Origin: Stenotrophomonas maltophilia
GTDB lineage: Bacteria; Pseudomonadota; Gammaproteobacteria; Xanthomonadales; Xanthomonadaceae
Reading direction: 5' to 3'
DNA length: 64,000 nucleotides
Assembly (NCBI RefSeq): GCF_002138415.1
Contig: NZ_CP015612.1
Coordinates: 1,962,001 to 2,026,000, forward strand
In this document: positions 37,197 to 46,465 of the stretch, one piece after another
How positions within the stretch are numbered: position 1 is the first letter of the stretch
Layout: every line of letters starts with the position of its first letter
Program-made: the position numbers and the translations under genes
Notes under the pieces: generated by a model
What the model saw: the letters and a program-made list of their open reading frames with translations, nothing else
The model's database searches: none
Told to the model about the DNA's origin: nothing

Positions 37197-37267
37197 CGTC
37201 GAGCCATGCTCGACTGCTTCTGCACCGACCACCTCGCGAACGGCAGTCGAGCATGGCTCGACGCTAC
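37193..37267. repeat. SMAG-type REP element, inverted pair
   Basis: A unit GTAGCGTCGAGCCATGCTCG at 37193, with hairpin GTCGAGC-CAT-GCTCGAC, faces an inverted copy ending CTAC at 37267 across about 20 bases. GTAG-headed hairpins in pairs are the known Stenotrophomonas SMAG pattern. The first GTAG supplies the stop codon of the AraC gene. The same arm sequence occurs singly at 46141. Confidence 0.85.
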
Positions 37268-37356
37268 AAAGGCGGGAGGGCAGTAGCCTCGGTCAAGAGC
37301 GCCCACCGGCCAGCGCTTACACTGCGTGGCCTGTTCTCTCCCCCCGAAGAACCCGA

Positions 37357-38307
37357 ATGCGCAACAACCCGATGGCCCTGGGCATCGCCAATGGCGTTGC
37401 CGCTGGCGCGCTGTGGGGCGTGGTTTTCCTCGCACCCGCCGTGCTGCAGTCGTTCAACGCCCTGCAATTGTCGGCCGGCCGCTATCTCGTCTACGGCCTG
37501 ATCGCCGTAGCCCTGCTGCTGCCGCGCTGGAAGCGGCTGGCACCGCGGCTGGGCCGTGCCGAATGGTTCGGGCTGCTGTGGCTGAGCCTGGCCGGCAACC
37601 TGGTGTATTTCCTGCTGCTGGCGACGGCGGTGCAGTGGGCCGGTGGCGCGGCGGCGTCCCTGATTGTTGGCCTGATTCCGGTGGTGGTGACCCTGGTCGG
37701 CGTGCGCGAGCAGGGCGCTGTACCCCTGAAGCAGCTGTTGCCGGCACTGGGGCTGTGCGTGCTGGGTGTGGCACTGGTTGGCTGGGAAGCATTGATGTCC
37801 GAGCACCTGGCAACCCCGTGGCGGCAGCGCCTGATCGGCCTGCTGTGCGCATTCGGTGCGCTGTTCTCGTGGGCGCTGTACTCGATCGGCAACAGCCGTT
37901 GGCTGGCGCGCCGGCCGGACCTGTCCAGCCACGACTGGTCGTTGCTGACCGGCGTCACCACCGGCGGCCTGGCCCTGCTGCTGGTGCCCATGGCCTTCAT
38001 CGGCCATAGCGGCAGCCATACGGCGGCGCAGTGGGGGGGCTTCTGGGCGATCAGTGCGGGCGTGGCGGTGGTCGCCTCGATCCTTGGCAATGCGTTCTGG
38101 AACCGCGCCAGCCGCCTGCTGCCGCTGACCCTGACCGGCCAGATGATCGTGTTCGAGACGCTGTTCGCGCTGGCGTACGCCTTCGCCTGGCAGCAGCGCT
38201 GGCCCTCGCTGCTGGAAGCACTGGCGATCGTGTTCCTGGTGGCCGGCGTGATGCTGTGCGCGCACGCCCACCGCACGCCGCGCGCGATCGCCGAACATGC
38301 CGGCTGA
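37357..38307 (+). CDS. EamA-family (DMT) transporter
   Basis: A 316-residue membrane protein with ten predicted helices in two five-helix EamA repeats (about 8-140 and 160-295). LWGVVFLAPAVL opens the first and FALAYAF closes near the second. RhaT/RarD-like exporters of this family move metabolites or amino acids. The substrate is not evident. It begins at the ATG at 37357 or perhaps 37372. The next genes downstream are the threonine operon, so threonine or homoserine export is conceivable, but a 138-bp gap and a new promoter separate them. Confidence 0.85.
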   Translation: MRNNPMALGIANGVAAGALWGVVFLAPAVLQSFNALQLSAGRYLVYGLIAVALLLPRWKRLAPRLGRAEWFGLLWLSLAGNLVYFLLLATAVQWAGGAAASLIVGLIPVVVTLVGVREQGAVPLKQLLPALGLCVLGVALVGWEALMSEHLATPWRQRLIGLLCAFGALFSWALYSIGNSRWLARRPDLSSHDWSLLTGVTTGGLALLLVPMAFIGHSGSHTAAQWGGFWAISAGVAVVASILGNAFWNRASRLLPLTLTGQMIVFETLFALAYAFAWQQRWPSLLEALAIVFLVAGVMLCAHAHRTPRAIAEHAG

Positions 38308-38408
38308 ATACGGCCGTCAAGCGTACTGATGGTCGCTTTGTCTCAGATGCAACCAAATGCCGGCACGTTGGCCGATGATCGCGGCAACGACTTTTTGCAT
38401 TGCAGCAC

Positions 38409-38437
38409 TTGACAGCGGCCCGGCGCACGGTGTTTTC
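38409..38437 (+). promoter_or_regulatory. Candidate promoter of the threonine operon
   Basis: TTGACA at 38409-38414 is followed after 17 bases by GTTTTC (38432-38437), a weak -10. Transcription would begin at about 38444-38446, at or next to the leader-peptide ATG, so the leader mRNA could lack a 5' untranslated region. No Shine-Dalgarno precedes that ATG, in keeping with this. Confidence 0.45.
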
Positions 38438-38445
38438 TGTGCGTC

Positions 38446-38580
38446 ATGGTTCTTGATGCCGCCCACGCCAGCCTGATCGCCCCCGCTACTGCGGGCCGTT
38501 CGACTGCGCCGGTCGCCACCACCACCATTACCACCACCACCGTCACCACTGCCCTGGTGCGGCCCGTCGTCTTCGTGTAA
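38446..38580 (+). CDS. thrL: thr operon leader peptide (threonine-rich)
   Basis: A 44-codon frame from ATG 38446 to TAA 38580. Residues 25-35 read TTTITTTTVTT, nine Thr codons with Ile and Val among eleven, like the regulatory codons of E. coli ThrL. Stalling for lack of charged Thr-tRNA (and perhaps Ile or Val) would change RNA folding downstream and let RNA polymerase continue into thrABC. The peptide ends in the sequence GGTGCGG that can pair with the left arm of the hairpin at 38597. It is longer than ThrL of enterobacteria (21 residues). Confidence 0.85.
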   Translation: MVLDAAHASLIAPATAGRSTAPVATTTITTTTVTTALVRPVVFV

Positions 38581-38620
38581 CTCCCGAAAACCACGGCCCC
38601 GCACCATACAGGTGGCGGGG
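38556..38620 (+). promoter_or_regulatory. thr attenuator: alternative RNA hairpins
   Basis: CCCCGCACC (38597-38605) pairs with GGTGGCGGGG (38611-38620), with one bulge and loop ATACA, to make the presumed stop hairpin. Its left arm CCGCACC can pair instead with GGTGCGG (38556-38562) at the end of the leader reading frame. No T run follows the hairpin, so it may pause or recruit Rho, or block the thrA ribosome site, instead of being a classic terminator. Confidence 0.55.
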
Positions 38621-38664
38621 AAACTCGACACCTGCATGCGACGGGGCCTCCTGCCGAGGTCTGC

Positions 38665-41169
38665 ATGTCTTCCCACGCCCCCGCTCATCCCGTTGCCCCG
38701 GCCGATCTGGCTGCACCGTCCATCGTCGTGCACAAGTTCGGCGGCACCTCGGTGGCCGATGCCGAACGCTACCGCCATGTTGCCGGCCTGCTGCTGGCCC
38801 GCCCCGAATCGCTGCAGGTCACTGTCGTCTCGGCGATGAAGGGGGTCACCGACGCACTGATCGAACTGGCGCAGCTGGCGGCCAAGGGCGACAAAGGTTG
38901 GCGCGAGGCCTGGCATGCGCTGCGCGCGCGTCATCGCGGCGCAGCCGTGGCGCTGCTGGGCGAGCAGGTGGGCGAGACCGTCGAATGGATCGACGCCCGC
39001 TTCGATCAACTGGCCGACGTGCTGGCGGCGCTGGCGGTGATCGGTGAGCTGCCACGCGAAGTACTCGACCGCGTGCAGGGCCTGGGCGAAGTGTTTTCCG
39101 CGCAGCTGCTCGGCACGCACCTGCAGGCGCTGGGCGCAGACTGTGCAGTGCTGGATGCGCGCGACGTACTGGTGGTGGGACATGGCGAACTGGGCGTGGA
39201 TGTCGACTGGGAAGCCAGCGCCGACCGCCTGGCCAAGTGGCGCCTGCAGCATCCGCAGCCACGCCTGGTCGCCACCGGCTTCGTCGCCCGTGACCGTAAT
39301 GACCGCATCACCACGCTCGGCCGCAACGGCAGCGATTACTCCGGCGCGATCTTCGCCGCGCTGTTCAACGCCGATGAACTGCACATCTGGACCGATGTCG
39401 ACGGCGTGCTGTCGGCCGACCCGCGGCTGGTGCCCGAGGCGGTGCAGCTGGAGTCGCTGAGCTACGACGAGGCCTGCGAGCTGGCTTATTTCGGCGCCAA
39501 GGTGGTGCACCCGCAGACGATGTCGCCGGCGATCCGCCTGGGCCTGCCGATCTTCATCCGCAATACGTTCCAGCCGGCGCATCCGGGTACGCGCATCAGT
39601 GCCGAGCGCTCGCCGCGAGGGCCGGTGAAGGGCCTGACCCTGAGCCCCGGCTTGGCCCTGTTGAACCTGGAAGGCACCGGTCTGATCGGCGTGCCGGGCA
39701 CTGCAGAGCGCGTATTCGCCGCCCTGCGTCAGGCGCAGGTGTCGGTGGTGATGATCTCGCAGGGTTCGTCGGAACATTCGATCTGCTGCGTGGTACGCGC
39801 CGCCGAAGCTGCGCGCGGCCGCGAGGCGCTGCTGCATGCGTTCGCGCATGAGCTGTCGGTGGGCCAGGTGCAGCGCGTGCAGGTCAGCGAGGGTGTCAGC
39901 GTGCTGGCGGCGGTGGGCGACGGCATGGCCGGCCAACCCGGCGTGGCGGCGCGCCTGTTCGAGGCACTGGGCCGTGCGCAGGTGAACATCCTGGCGATCG
40001 CGCAGGGCTCGTCCGAGCGCAACATTTCGGTGGCGGTGGACAGTGCCGATGCCACCCGCGCCTTGCGCGCTGCACATGCCGGCTTCTGGCTGTCGCCGCA
40101 GACCTTTGCGGTGGGTGTGATCGGGCCGGGCAATGTCGGTGCCGCGCTGCTGGACCAGCTGCTGGCCGCGCGCCCGCAGCTGCTGGCCAAGGCCAATGTC
40201 GACCTGCGCCTGCGCGCGCTGGCCTCGCGTTCGCGCATGCGCCTGGAGGTGGATGGCCTGCACGCCGACTGGCGGGAGGCCTTGCAGGAAGCAGGTGAGT
40301 CCAGCGATCTGGATCGTTTCACCGAGCATCTGCTGGCCGCACACCTGCCGCATGCGGTGGTGATCGACTGCAGTGGCAGTGCTGAGGTGGCCGAGCGTTA
40401 TGAGGGCTGGCTGGCGGCCGGCATCCATGTGGTCACCCCGAACAAACAGGCCGGTGCCGGGCCGCTGCCGCGTTACCAGCGCATCCGTGCTGCAGCGGCG
40501 GCCAGTGGCGCGCGCTTCCGCTACGAGGCCACGGTCGGCGCGGGCCTGCCGGTGATCACCACGCTGCGCGATCTGGTCGATACCGGTGACGAGGTGCTGG
40601 CGATTGAAGGCATCTTCTCCGGCACGCTGGCCTGGTTGTTCAACCGCTTCGATGGCAGCCAGCCGTTCTCGCAGCTGGTCGCGCAGGCGCGGTCGATGGG
40701 CTACACCGAGCCGGACCCACGCGATGATCTTTCGGGTGTGGATGTGGCGCGCAAGCTGGTGATCCTCGCCCGCGAAGCCGGCCATGCGCTCAGCCTTGAG
40801 CAGGTTGAAGTGGAAAGCCTTGTGCCGGCGCTGCTGCGCGAGGGCAGCGTGGATGACTTCATGGCGCGGCTGGGTGAGTCCGATGCCAGCCTGCTGCAGC
40901 GCCTGCAGGACGCGCGGGCGCGGGGGGCGGTGCTGCGCTATGTGGCACAGCTGGGTGCCGACGGCGCGTCGGTCGGTCTGCAGGAGCTGCCGGCCGATCA
41001 CGCCTTCGCCAACCTGCGGCTGACCGACAACGTGGTGCAGTTCCGCACCCGTCGCTACTGCGACAACCCGTTGGTGGTGCAGGGTCCGGGCGCCGGCCCG
41101 GAAGTCACCGCGGCCGGTGTGTTCGCCGACCTGCTGCGGGTGGCGGCCGGCGAAGGAGCGCGTCTGTGA
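38665..41169 (+). CDS. thrA: Bifunctional aspartokinase I / homoserine dehydrogenase I
   Basis: An 834-residue fusion catalysing the first and third steps from aspartate to threonine, methionine and isoleucine. The aspartokinase half (about 18-300) begins VVHKFGGTS with Lys24 and has [15 protein letters not shown]. Two ACT domains lie in the middle (about 330-475), each holding the MISQGSSEH or AIAQGSSER motif typical of threonine feedback sites. The homoserine dehydrogenase half starts GVIGPGNVG at about residue 481 and contains NKQAGAG and [12 protein letters not shown]. Length and order match E. coli ThrA (820). GAGG lies five bases before the ATG. It is followed by thrB with a GTGA overlap. 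Confidence 0.97.
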   Translation: MSSHAPAHPVAPADLAAPSIVVHKFGGTSVADAERYRHVAGLLLARPESLQVTVVSAMKGVTDALIELAQLAAKGDKGWREAWHALRARHRGAAVALLGEQVGETVEWIDARFDQLADVLAALAVIGELPREVLDRVQGLGEVFSAQLLGTHLQALGADCAVLDARDVLVVGHGELGVDVDWEASADRLAKWRLQHPQPRLVATGFVARDRNDRITTLGRNGSDYSGAIFAALFNADELHIWTDVDGVLSADPRLVPEAVQLESLSYDEACELAYFGAKVVHPQTMSPAIRLGLPIFIRNTFQPAHPGTRISAERSPRGPVKGLTLSPGLALLNLEGTGLIGVPGTAERVFAALRQAQVSVVMISQGSSEHSICCVVRAAEAARGREALLHAFAHELSVGQVQRVQVSEGVSVLAAVGDGMAGQPGVAARLFEALGRAQVNILAIAQGSSERNISVAVDSADATRALRAAHAGFWLSPQTFAVGVIGPGNVGAALLDQLLAARPQLLAKANVDLRLRALASRSRMRLEVDGLHADWREALQEAGESSDLDRFTEHLLAAHLPHAVVIDCSGSAEVAERYEGWLAAGIHVVTPNKQAGAGPLPRYQRIRAAAAASGARFRYEATVGAGLPVITTLRDLVDTGDEVLAIEGIFSGTLAWLFNRFDGSQPFSQLVAQARSMGYTEPDPRDDLSGVDVARKLVILAREAGHALSLEQVEVESLVPALLREGSVDDFMARLGESDASLLQRLQDARARGAVLRYVAQLGADGASVGLQELPADHAFANLRLTDNVVQFRTRRYCDNPLVVQGPGAGPEVTAAGVFADLLRVAAGEGARL

Positions 41170-42080
41170 TCGCACGTGCGTTCGCGCCCGCCTCGGTGGC
41201 CAACGTGGCGGTAGGCTTCGATATTCTTGGTCATGCCATCGCCGGTGTTGGCGATACCGTGAGCGTGCGCCGCATCGAAGAGCCGGTAGTGCGCATCGAG
41301 GCGATTCGCGGCAGCGTCGTCGAGCTGCCACTGGATGCGGCTGGAAACACTGCCGGTGCTGCGTTGATGTCGCTGCGCGCAGGGTTGGACCTGGACTTCG
41401 GTTTCGCGGTGGAGATCGACAAGGGCATTCCGTTCGGTTCCGGCATGGGCGGTTCGGCAGCGTCGAGTGTCGCGGCGCTGGTTGCCGCCAACGCGCTGCT
41501 GGACGTGCCGCTGTCGCGCGAGGCGCTGTATCCGTTTGCGCTGGATGGCGAGGCCGTGGCCAGCGGTGGCCGTCACGGCGACAACGTTGGGCCGCTGCTG
41601 CTGGGTGGCCTTGCACTGTGCACGGCCGACCGGCTGCTGCCGATTCCGGTGCCGGCGACCTGGCACAGCCTGCTGGTGCATCCGCACGCGGTGCTGGAAA
41701 CGCGCCGTGCCCGCCAGGCCCTGCAGGGCAGTTATGCGCTGGGCGAGTTCGTGGCGCAGAGCGCGAACCTCGCACTGGTGCTCAGTGGTTGCCATCGCAG
41801 CGATGCCGCACTGGTGCGCGCGGGACTGCGCGACGTGCTGGTGGAGCCGCGCCGGGCCGGATTGATTGCCGGCTTCGAAGCCGCACGTGATGCGGCGCTG
41901 TCGGCCAATGCAATGGGCGCGGGCATTTCCGGTGCCGGTCCCAGCGTGTTCGCCTGGTTCGAGGATGCCGACCAGGCGCGTACCGCCGCCACACCGGTGC
42001 AGGCGGCATTCGCCGCCGCAGGTTTTGACAGCGATGCCTGGGTGTCGCCGCTGGATGCACCGGGAGCCCGCTTGTGCTGA
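41166..42080 (+). CDS. thrB: Homoserine kinase
   Basis: A 304-residue GHMP-family kinase that phosphorylates homoserine with ATP. The N-terminus has [16 protein letters not shown], the phosphate loop is [13 protein letters not shown] at about residues 88-101 and the C-terminal glycine-rich motif is [15 protein letters not shown]. It starts at GTG inside a GTGA overlap with the thrA stop, which ties its translation to thrA. It ends 29 bp before the preferred thrC start. Confidence 0.97.
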   Translation: MIARAFAPASVANVAVGFDILGHAIAGVGDTVSVRRIEEPVVRIEAIRGSVVELPLDAAGNTAGAALMSLRAGLDLDFGFAVEIDKGIPFGSGMGGSAASSVAALVAANALLDVPLSREALYPFALDGEAVASGGRHGDNVGPLLLGGLALCTADRLLPIPVPATWHSLLVHPHAVLETRRARQALQGSYALGEFVAQSANLALVLSGCHRSDAALVRAGLRDVLVEPRRAGLIAGFEAARDAALSANAMGAGISGAGPSVFAWFEDADQARTAATPVQAAFAAAGFDSDAWVSPLDAPGARLC

Positions 42081-42109
42081 ATCCTTCCCCTTTACTGGAT
42101 ACCGAACCC

Positions 42110-43396
42110 ATGCAATTTGTTTCGACCCGCGGCCAGTCTCCGGCCGTTGGCCTCAGCGCGGCGATCGCCGCCGGATTGGCGCCGGACGGCGGACTGTATG
42201 TACCGGAGGTGCTACCCGTGGCCCGTGAGCTGCAGGCCGGCGCGACGCTGGCCGATACCGCCGCCGATCTGCTGATGCCGTTCTTTGCTGGCGACGCGCT
42301 GGAGTCTGCTCTGCCATCGATCTGCCGCGAGGCGTTCGACTTTCCGGTACCGCTGCGCCCGCTGGGCGACGGTGACCATGTGCTGGAGCTGTTCCATGGG
42401 CCGACGGCGGCGTTCAAGGACATCGGCGCGCGCTTCCTGGCCGGTACGCTGTCGCGGCTGCAGGCCGGCAAGGACCGCGATCTGACGATTGTCGTCGCCA
42501 CCTCCGGCGACACGGGGGCTGCGGTGGCAGCGGCGTTCCATCGCCAGCCCGGCGTGCGCGTGGTGGTGCTGTATCCGGATGGCCGCGTATCTCCGCGCCA
42601 GGCGCACCAGCTAGGCTGCTTCGGCGACAACATCCAGGCGCTGCGCGTGGCTGGTGCGTTCGACGATTGCCAGGCGATGGTCAAGCAGGCGCTGGCTGAC
42701 CGCGAACTGCAGGCGCAGGTGCCGTTGAGCTCGGCCAACAGCATCAGCCTGGGCCGACTGCTACCGCAGATGAGCTATTACGCGCATGCGGCGTTGAGCC
42801 ACTACGCGGCGCATCGTCGCCGGCTCAACCTGGTGGTGCCGACCGGCAATCTTGGCAACGCGATGGCGGCCGTGCTGGCGCGCGCGCTGGGCGTGCCGAT
42901 CGGGCAGATCGTGCTGGCCACCAATGCCAATGCGGTGCTGCCGGCGTACTTCAATGGCGGCGACTACCAGCCGCAGGCAAGTGTGGCTACGGTGGCCAAT
43001 GCAATGGATGTGGGGGCGCCGAGCAACTTCGAGCGACTGCGCTGGCTCTACCACGGCGACGACGCGGAACTGCGTGCTGCGTTCCGCGCGTTCGCGGTGG
43101 ATGACGTGACCATCCGCGCGACGATTGCGGCCGCGCATGCCAGCAATGGCGAGCTGTTCTGCCCGCATACCGCGACGGCGGTGAAGGTGCTGCAGGACCT
43201 GCGCGCGCGCGGTGCCAAGGGCGACTGGACGGTGGTGGCGACTGCGCATCCGGCCAAGTTCGAGGCTGTGGTCGAGCCGCTGATCGGCGAAGCGGTGACG
43301 GTGCCGCCTGCGCTGGATGCGTTGCTGCAGCGGCCGGCGCACGCCGAACCGTTGGCGGCCGATTACGCGGCATTGCGTGAGGTGTTGCTGCGCTGA
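42110..43396 (+). CDS. thrC: Threonine synthase
   Basis: A 428-residue PLP enzyme turning O-phosphohomoserine into threonine. The start motif MQFVSTRG and the N-terminal GLAPDGGLYVPE are standard. Lys103 in GPTAAFKDIGARFL binds PLP, and SGDTGAAVAAAF and PTGNLGNAMAA are substrate and cofactor loops. An in-frame GTG at 42074 overlaps thrB and would add twelve residues. The ATG at 42110 is preferred because related proteins begin there, although its ribosome site is weak. It closes the operon. An inverted SMAG pair follows. Confidence 0.96.
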   Translation: MQFVSTRGQSPAVGLSAAIAAGLAPDGGLYVPEVLPVARELQAGATLADTAADLLMPFFAGDALESALPSICREAFDFPVPLRPLGDGDHVLELFHGPTAAFKDIGARFLAGTLSRLQAGKDRDLTIVVATSGDTGAAVAAAFHRQPGVRVVVLYPDGRVSPRQAHQLGCFGDNIQALRVAGAFDDCQAMVKQALADRELQAQVPLSSANSISLGRLLPQMSYYAHAALSHYAAHRRRLNLVVPTGNLGNAMAAVLARALGVPIGQIVLATNANAVLPAYFNGGDYQPQASVATVANAMDVGAPSNFERLRWLYHGDDAELRAAFRAFAVDDVTIRATIAAAHASNGELFCPHTATAVKVLQDLRARGAKGDWTVVATAHPAKFEAVVEPLIGEAVTVPPALDALLQRPAHAEPLAADYAALREVLLR

Positions 43397-43410
43397 TCGG
43401 AGAGGGACGC

Positions 43411-43479
43411 GGTTGCCGGCCAGCGGCCGGCACTACCAGGGAAATGCATTCGGGTAGTGCCGGCCGCTGGCCGGCAACC
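43411..43479. repeat. SMAG-type REP element, inverted pair
   Basis: GGTTGCCGGCCAGCGGCCGG ending CACTAC (to 43436) is mirrored by GTAGTGCCGGCCGCTGGCCG from 43454, ending at 43479. The CTAC and GTAG ends face each other, the opposite orientation to the pair at 37193, and the arm sequence is a different subtype. It lies between the convergent thrC and fnr-like genes. Confidence 0.85.
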
Positions 43480-43497
43480 CCACGGACCGCGATACGG

Positions 43498-44250
43498 TCA
43501 GATCAACCCTTCACCGGCCAGCGTGCGCAGCCCGTCCTCGTCGAGGATCTCCACCACGTTCAGGTGGGGCAGGGCGATCAACCCCTGCTGGCGAAGCTTG
43601 GTGAAGGTGCGGCTGACCGTTTCCATGGTCAGGCCCAGATGGTCGGCGATATCGCCGCGGCCCATCGGCAGCGATACGCGCAGGCCGTCGCCACCCAGCT
43701 TGGCCTCGCGCGCGGCCAGGCGCAGCAGGAAATCGGCCAGCTTCTCGGCCGGCTGCAGGCGTGCCAGTGCCAGCGCGGCATCCTGTGCGGCATCCAGTTC
43801 CTGGCAGGCGCGCTGCAGCAACTTGCGCTCCAGGTGCGGGAAACGGCTGCGCAGTGCCTTCATCTGTGGCAGCGCGACGCGGCAGACGCGGCTGTCGGCG
43901 ATGGCCTCGATGTCGTAGCGATGGTGGTCGCTGCCGCTCAGGCCCAGGTAGTCGCCGGGCAGCACGAAGCCGTTGATCTGGCGGCGGCCGTCGGCCAGGG
44001 TGCGCACCAGGCGCAGTGCGCCGCCGGTCAATGTATAGACATGGTCGCGCTCTTCACCAGTGCGGGCCAGCGTGCTGCCCATGCTGACCTGCTGCGAGAC
44101 GGTGACCTGCTCCAGCGCCTGCACTTCATCGGGCGACAGCGCCGAGCACACCGCAAGGTGGCGAACCGAGCAGTGCAGGCAGTCCAGCGTGGTGCAGGAC
44201 GGCGAGGCGGGATCGTTGGTGGCGGGCGGAGCGCCGGAAGGCCGTGACAT
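43498..44250 (-). CDS. FNR-like Crp-family oxygen-sensing regulator
   Basis: A 250-residue regulator. The N-terminus has Cys24, Cys27 and Cys35 (CLHC...C, spacing C-X2-C-X7-C) and a fourth Cys123 in SRVCRVALP, the set that holds an oxygen-labile 4Fe-4S cluster in FNR proteins. The X7 spacing is that of the FnrN/FnrL class, not the X5 of E. coli FNR. The cyclic-nucleotide-like barrel follows and the C-terminal HTH is [18 protein letters not shown], with the E--SR residues that read TTGAT half-sites. It probably governs anaerobic or microaerobic genes. It is divergent from hisS. Confidence 0.9.
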   Translation of the reverse strand: MSRPSGAPPATNDPASPSCTTLDCLHCSVRHLAVCSALSPDEVQALEQVTVSQQVSMGSTLARTGEERDHVYTLTGGALRLVRTLADGRRQINGFVLPGDYLGLSGSDHHRYDIEAIADSRVCRVALPQMKALRSRFPHLERKLLQRACQELDAAQDAALALARLQPAEKLADFLLRLAAREAKLGGDGLRVSLPMGRGDIADHLGLTMETVSRTFTKLRQQGLIALPHLNVVEILDEDGLRTLAGEGLI

Positions 44251-44377
44251 GTTGCGGGGGGCGTATCGCGGGCGGGGAGGGCCTTATGATACTTCAAGCG
44301 GCCGTTCGACCCTGCCCGAGGCGGGGGCGCTAGAATGTCGCCCCCTCCCACGTCCCGTTCCAGCAGGAGTTCCGCCC

Positions 44378-45775
44378 GTGATCAAGCCCCGTACCCCGCC
44401 CGGCACCCTTGAACTGCTGCCGCGCGAGCAGATTGCGTTCCAGCGCATGCTGGACGTCATCCGCCGCAACTACGAGCGCTTCGGGTTCCTGCCGGTGGAG
44501 ACGCCGGTGTTCGAGCTGTCCGACGTGCTGCTGACCAAATCCGGTGGCGAGACCGAGCGGCAGGTGTACTTCGTACAGTCCACCGGTGCGCTGGCGAACG
44601 CGGCCGAATCGGGCGACCGTTCGCTGCCGGAAATGGCGCTGCGCTTCGACCTGACCGTGCCGCTGGCACGCTACGTGGCCGAGCACGAACACGAACTGAC
44701 CTTCCCGTTCCGCCGCTACCAGATGCAGCGCGTCTACCGTGGCGAGCGTGCCCAGCGCGGCCGTTTCCGTGAGTTCTACCAGTGCGACATCGACGTGATC
44801 GGCAAGGACAGCCTGAGCGTGCGGTACGACGCCGAAGTGCTGGCGGTCATCCACGCCGTGTTCTCGGAACTGCGCATCGGTGACTTCAGCATCCAGCTGA
44901 ACAACCGCAAGCTGATGCGCGGCTTCTTCGAGAGCCTGGGCGTGGCCGAAGGCGAGCGCCAGCTGGCGGTGCTGCGCGAAGTGGACAAGCTGGACAAGCG
45001 CGGCGCCGATTACGTGCGCGAGACGCTGGTGGGCGAGGGCTTCAACATCCCGGCAGAACAGGTCGAGAAGATCCTGGCGTTCGTCGCCGTGCGTTCGCAG
45101 GGCCATGCCGATGCGCTGGCGCAGCTGGCCACGCTGGAAGCCGACGCCGGTTCCTCGGAGATCCTGCGTACCGGCGTCGCCGAACTGCGCGAAGTGCTGC
45201 AGCTGGTGCAGGCGCTGGGCGTGCCGGAAACCGCGTACTGCCTGAACTTCTCCATTGCCCGCGGCCTGGACTACTACACCGGCACCGTCTACGAGACCAC
45301 GCTGACCGACCACCCGCAGATCGGCTCGATCTGCTCGGGCGGCCGTTACGAAGACCTGGCCAGCCACTACAGCAAGTCGAAGCTGCCGGGTGTGGGTATC
45401 TCCATCGGCCTGTCGCGCCTGTTCTGGCAGCTGCGCGAGGCCGGCCTGATCGACGGCATCGAAGCCAGCAGCGTGCAGGCGCTGGTGGCGCTGATGGACG
45501 AGCAGGGCATGCCGCAGTCGCTGGACATCGCGCGCCGCCTGCGTGCCGGTGGCATCAACACCGAAGTGCAGATGGAGCCGAAGAAGATCGGCAAGCAGTT
45601 CCAGTACGCGGCCAAGGCGGGCATCCGCTTCGTGGTGCTTGCGGGTGAGGATGAACTGGCGCGTGGCGTGGTGGCAGTGAAGGACCTGCTGCGCGAACAG
45701 CAGTTCGAAGTGTCGCGCGACGAGCTGGCCAGCACCCTGCTGGTGGAGCTGGAGCAGTCCAAGGCAATGGTGTGA
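44378..45775 (+). CDS. hisS: Histidyl-tRNA synthetase
   Basis: A 465-residue class II synthetase that charges tRNA-His. Motif 1 lies near [11 protein letters not shown], motif 2 is [23 protein letters not shown], the histidine-binding motif ARGLDYYTG is near residue 296 and motif 3 is [11 protein letters not shown]. The C-terminal anticodon-binding domain has [15 protein letters not shown]. The start is GTG at 44378 with AGGAG eight bases before. Longer upstream reading runs into the fnr-like gene. Candidate -10 boxes TATGAT (44285) and TAGAAT (44331) precede it. The stop overlaps the next start (GTGA). Confidence 0.97.
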   Translation: MIKPRTPPGTLELLPREQIAFQRMLDVIRRNYERFGFLPVETPVFELSDVLLTKSGGETERQVYFVQSTGALANAAESGDRSLPEMALRFDLTVPLARYVAEHEHELTFPFRRYQMQRVYRGERAQRGRFREFYQCDIDVIGKDSLSVRYDAEVLAVIHAVFSELRIGDFSIQLNNRKLMRGFFESLGVAEGERQLAVLREVDKLDKRGADYVRETLVGEGFNIPAEQVEKILAFVAVRSQGHADALAQLATLEADAGSSEILRTGVAELREVLQLVQALGVPETAYCLNFSIARGLDYYTGTVYETTLTDHPQIGSICSGGRYEDLASHYSKSKLPGVGISIGLSRLFWQLREAGLIDGIEASSVQALVALMDEQGMPQSLDIARRLRAGGINTEVQMEPKKIGKQFQYAAKAGIRFVVLAGEDELARGVVAVKDLLREQQFEVSRDELASTLLVELEQSKAMV

Positions 45776-46068
45776 AGCCGGCCGCCGCAGGGGTACTCAC
45801 CGTGCTCCTGCTGGCGGGCTGCCAGAGTGATCCGGTGCTGCGCAGTGCCCGGATGGGCCCGGCACAGTACCGGCTGCAGGTTGACCGCTGCCACGTGATC
45901 GACCGCGCGCAGCTTGAGGGCGACCTGCGGGCCCTGGCCTTGCGGAAGTGCCCGGCGGGCGCAGAGGCGTTGCAGAACATCCAGCCCCTGCCGAGCCGGC
46001 AGGGCAGCCTGTTCGGCGAATGCCTGCGGCGCGGGGCGCTGCAGGCCGAGGTGCGCTGTATGCCCTGA
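45772..46068 (+). CDS. Small lipoprotein of unknown function
   Basis: A 98-residue protein with a lipobox LLLAGC (Cys17), so it is a lipoprotein. The mature part is only about 80 residues, with three further Cys, and is not recognised. It starts at GTG in a GTGA overlap with hisS, an odd partner for an essential synthetase, and is followed at 46096 by a strong terminator. Expression together with hisS is therefore likely, without implying a common function. Confidence 0.65.
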   Translation: MKPAAAGVLTVLLLAGCQSDPVLRSARMGPAQYRLQVDRCHVIDRAQLEGDLRALALRKCPAGAEALQNIQPLPSRQGSLFGECLRRGALQAEVRCMP

Positions 46069-46095
46069 GCCGGGTCAGGCTGTTGATTTGAAAGA

Positions 46096-46123
46096 AAAAC
46101 GCCCACCTTTCGGTGGGCGTTTT
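46096..46123. terminator. Strong intrinsic terminator after the hisS unit
   Basis: AAAACGCCCACC and GGTGGGCGTTTT form a perfect 12-bp stem around TTTC. T run on one strand and A run on the other make it work in both directions. It lies 28 bp after the lipoprotein stop. Confidence 0.93.
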
Positions 46124-46140
46124 GCGTTTCTGGACGAAGC

Positions 46141-46165
46141 GCAGTCGAGCATGGCTCGACTCTAC
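46141..46165. repeat. SMAG-type REP element, single unit
   Basis: GTCGAGC-ATG-GCTCGAC hairpin followed by TCTAC. The arm sequence equals that of the pair at 37193-37267. It is in the gap between the hisS terminator and the his operon. Confidence 0.8.
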
Positions 46166-46238
46166 AAAAGCCGTTCTCGATCACTTTCCCAGCGAGATCC
46201 AGCAGATCACGGCCAACTGTCGAAGGCGGGGAGGTTCC

Positions 46239-46312
46239 GGTGGCAGGGGTGTGAGCGGCATGGATGCCGCGACCAAGCCCCCATGGACGGGTTTACGGCG
46301 TCCCCTGCCACC
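46239..46312. repeat. Nested palindrome upstream of the his operon
   Basis: GGTGGCAGGGG (46239-46249) and CCCCTGCCACC (46302-46312) are exact 11-bp inverted repeats. Inside lies a second hairpin GCGGCA-TGGA-TGCCGC (46255-46270) and a CCC/GGG foldback near 46280. The whole can form a three-armed structure. It may be a dispersed repeat of the genus or a structured RNA. It lies about 124 bp upstream of the operator. Confidence 0.6.
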
Positions 46313-46415
46313 GGACCCTGCCCGCCAACGCTCAGGAAACCGGCTTTTGCTGTTGCTCTGGCTCTTGCCTCTGTGGGTGCAGGGCAGCAGCCCTGCCGCC
46401 CTCCCAACCCTCGAT

Positions 46416-46453
46416 TTGACGCACTGCGCAAGAATGCGTTAATGTACTAACGC
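46416..46453 (+). promoter_or_regulatory. his operon promoter with operator dyad
   Basis: TTGACG (46416-46421) precedes TAATGT (46440-46445) by 18 bases. The inverted repeat GCGTTA-N6-TAACGC (46436-46453) overlaps the -10 and holds GTACTAA, reminiscent of a TrpR-type half-site. The TrpR-family gene begins 13 bases later, so autorepression and control of the whole his operon are expected. Confidence 0.62.
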
Positions 46454-46465
46454 GCTATTACATTG

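Noticed and set aside
44060..44377. A 106-residue N-terminal extension of histidyl-tRNA synthetase
   Set aside because: It would overlap the divergent fnr-like gene and lacks similarity to the family; the GTG at 44378 has a proper ribosome site.
46171..46465. A His-codon leader peptide and attenuator ahead of the his operon
   Set aside because: No short frame with a run of His codons was found; a TrpR-type operator explains control better.
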